Notes under the pieces: generated by a model
Told to the model about the DNA's origin: nothing
Databases searched by the model: none
What the model saw: the letters and a program-made list of their open reading frames with translations, nothing else
Part shown: positions 27,986 to 29,462 of the stretch, piece after piece
Numbering within the stretch: the stretch's first letter is position 1
How the letters are laid out: each line of letters starts with the position of its first letter
Assembly (NCBI GenBank): GCA_022779365.1
Contig: JALFSI010000021.1
Location: 1 to 29,462 of the forward strand
Direction: 5' to 3'
DNA from: CAG-170 sp022779365
Lineage (GTDB): Bacteria; Bacillota; Clostridia; Oscillospirales; Oscillospiraceae
Length of the DNA stretch: 29,462 bases
Made by a program: the position numbers and the translations under genes

Positions 27986-29462
27986 GTGTTTCACGTGAAA
28001 CATTGAAAACCGGCGCTGTGGTCGAGCTGACCGTTAGCGGCTACACCGCCGAGGGCGCGGGCGTGGGGCGCGTGGACGGGCAGGTCGTGTTCGTGCCGCG
28101 CGCCATCGCGGGTGAGCGCCTGCGCGTGCGCATCGTGAACGTCGGAAAAACGGCGGCGCACGGCGAAATTCTGGACGTGCTCGAACCCTCGCCGCACCGC
28201 ATCGCGCCCGACTGCCCGTATTTTGACCGCTGCGGCGGGTGCGATTTCCGCCACATGGACTACGACGAGGAGCTGCGGCTGAAAAAACAGCGCGTGCTGG
28301 ACGCGCTTTCGCGGCTCGGCGGTGTGACGCTTGCAGACCTCCCCATCACGGGCGCAGGTTCGCTGGACGGCTATCGCAACAAGGTGCAGTACCCCGTGCA
28401 GCCGCGCGGCAAGGCGGCGGTCGCGGGCTTTTTCCGCCCGCGCACGCACGAGGTCATCCCCATCGAGACCTGCCGCATCCAGCCGCCGTGCGCCGACGAG
28501 CTGCGCCGCGCGGTGCTGCGCTGGATGGCGGATCACAAAGTCGCCGCTTACAACGAAAAAAGCCACACCGGCGTTGTGCGGCACATCTATCTGCGGCGCG
28601 GCTGGGTGAGCGGCGCGGTGCTGCTGTGCGTCGTGCTGAACGCGGAAAAAACGCCGCACGCGGACAAGCTCGCTGCCGCCGTGCGCACGGCGTGCCCGGA
28701 GGTCACGGGCGTGGTCGCGTCGTACAACACCCGGCGGGGAAACAGCGTGCTGGGGTCGCGCTTCGAGACGCTCTGGGGTGACGGCGCGCTGCGCGATACG
28801 CTCTGCGGGCTGGAATTTTCCCTCTCCCCTGCCGCGTTCTATCAGGTGAACCACGACCAGTCGGAGCGGCTGTATGAAAAAGCGCTGGCGTTTGCCGCGC
28901 TGGATAAAACGCAGACGGCGCTCGATCTGTACTGCGGCGCGGGCACGATCACGCTGTGCCTGGCGCGGCGTGCGGGCAAGGTTTACGGCGTGGAGATCGT
29001 GCCGGAGGCGGTTGCAAACGCGCGCGAAAACGCCGCGCGAAACGGCGTCACGAACGCGGAATTTTTCTGCGCGGACGCGGGCACGGCGGCGCTGGAATTT
29101 GCCAAACGCAGCGAGAAGCTGGACGCGATCGTCGTCGATCCGCCGCGCAAGGGCTTGTCGGCGGATGTCATCGAGGCGCTGGCGCAGATGTCGCCGGAGC
29201 GCATCGTCTACGTCTCCTGCGACCCCGCGACGCTGGCACGCGATGTGCGCGAGCTGCGGACACGCGGCTACGCGCTTTCCAAGGCCGAGGCGGTCGATCT
29301 CTTCCCACGGTGCGCCCATATCGAGACGGTGGTCCTCTTGTCACGGGAAACAAATCCACTGACGGTTGAAGTCAGAATGGAAGTGGAAACCGGCGAGGTC
29401 AAGGAGCATCCGACCTATAAGCGTATTCAGGAATATGTGCAGGAAAAGTACGGCTTCAAAGT
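27982..29462 (+). CDS. rlmD: 23S rRNA (uracil-5-)-methyltransferase, RlmD/RumA type, with C-terminal extension; 3' end outside window
   Basis: At least 493 residues. The TRAM domain is at about 8-65. The iron-sulphur cysteines Cys78, Cys84 and Cys87 (DCPYFDRCGGCDFRHMDY) have a later fourth in PIETCRIQPPC. The SAM-binding region is LDLYCGAGTITLCLARRAGK, followed by the motif VVDPPRKGLS; the catalytic nucleophile is Cys413 in YVSCDPATLARD. The enzyme makes 5-methyluridine in 23S rRNA. Homologues normally end shortly after HIETVVLLSR. Here the frame continues from residue 454 (NPLTVEVRMEVETGE, EHPTYKRIQEYVQEKYGF) in lower-GC sequence to the window edge. The first codons contain a perfect parS site. 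The start overlaps the lipoprotein stop by 4 bp. Confidence 0.93.
   Translation, partial: MSVSRETLKTGAVVELTVSGYTAEGAGVGRVDGQVVFVPRAIAGERLRVRIVNVGKTAAHGEILDVLEPSPHRIAPDCPYFDRCGGCDFRHMDYDEELRLKKQRVLDALSRLGGVTLADLPITGAGSLDGYRNKVQYPVQPRGKAAVAGFFRPRTHEVIPIETCRIQPPCADELRRAVLRWMADHKVAAYNEKSHTGVVRHIYLRRGWVSGAVLLCVVLNAEKTPHADKLAAAVRTACPEVTGVVASYNTRRGNSVLGSRFETLWGDGALRDTLCGLEFSLSPAAFYQVNHDQSERLYEKALAFAALDKTQTALDLYCGAGTITLCLARRAGKVYGVEIVPEAVANARENAARNGVTNAEFFCADAGTAALEFAKRSEKLDAIVVDPPRKGLSADVIEALAQMSPERIVYVSCDPATLARDVRELRTRGYALSKAEAVDLFPRCAHIETVVLLSRETNPLTVEVRMEVETGEVKEHPTYKRIQEYVQEKYGFK
27987..28002. promoter_or_regulatory. Perfect parS site within the rlmD coding start
   Basis: TGTTTCACGTGAAACA matches the canonical Spo0J/ParB parS at all 16 positions. 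It spans codons 2-7 of rlmD (reading VSRET) and lies about 16 kb from oriC, a normal position for a parS. Confidence 0.95.

Overview
The window is a chromosomal origin region from a GC-rich bacterium of the Clostridia. The order dnaA, oriC, dnaN, yaaA, recF, remB, gyrB, gyrA is the classic Gram-positive origin cluster. Very GC-rich coding sequence, a LexA-type SOS repressor, Spo0J/Soj-type ParAB with parS sites, and a Tn4451-like TnpW/serine recombinase pair point to the Oscillospiraceae/Ruminococcaceae. The family is inferred from gene content and sequence style; nothing here fixes the species.

Layout. Positions 1-3131 look like one end of an integrated mobile element with visibly lower GC: a macro-domain protein, a promoter carrying a LexA-box-like sequence, a TnpW-like small protein and a large serine recombinase. 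At 3387-9890, all on the plus strand, are a heterodimeric ABC exporter, deoC, and a shortened domain-swapped GH3-like protein that seems to lack its active site. dnaA (10170-11483) is followed by oriC (about 11720-11930) with DnaA boxes and a DnaA-trio-like tract. dnaN-yaaA-recF-remB form a tight operon; gyrB stands alone; gyrA overlaps rnhA. From 20708 to 27309 the genes are on the minus strand: mscL, then the operon parA-parB-membrane coiled-coil protein-serS, then lexA with a small membrane protein, then a radical SAM protein. A divergent plus-strand lipoprotein and an RlmD/RumA-type 23S rRNA methyltransferase close the window. The methyltransferase runs past its normal C terminus into lower-GC sequence, suggesting a second mobile element joined at its 3' end.

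One striking feature is a dense set of intergenic palindromic repeats at transcription-unit boundaries (7.7, 9.96, 11.5-11.7, 14.7-15.0, 17.0-17.6, 20.6, 21.2-21.6 and 25.3-25.5 kb). They include 49-bp tandem units and a composite unit of about 174-226 bp. Two inverted copies of the composite unit bracket the parAB-serS operon, which faces oncoming replication.

Other points for a second look are a LexA-box-like core shared by the lexA promoter and the mobile-element promoter, a perfect parS inside the first codons of the rRNA methyltransferase gene, the GH3 pseudoenzyme, and a membrane coiled-coil protein translationally coupled to ParB and SerRS. No rRNA, tRNA or CRISPR array was found.
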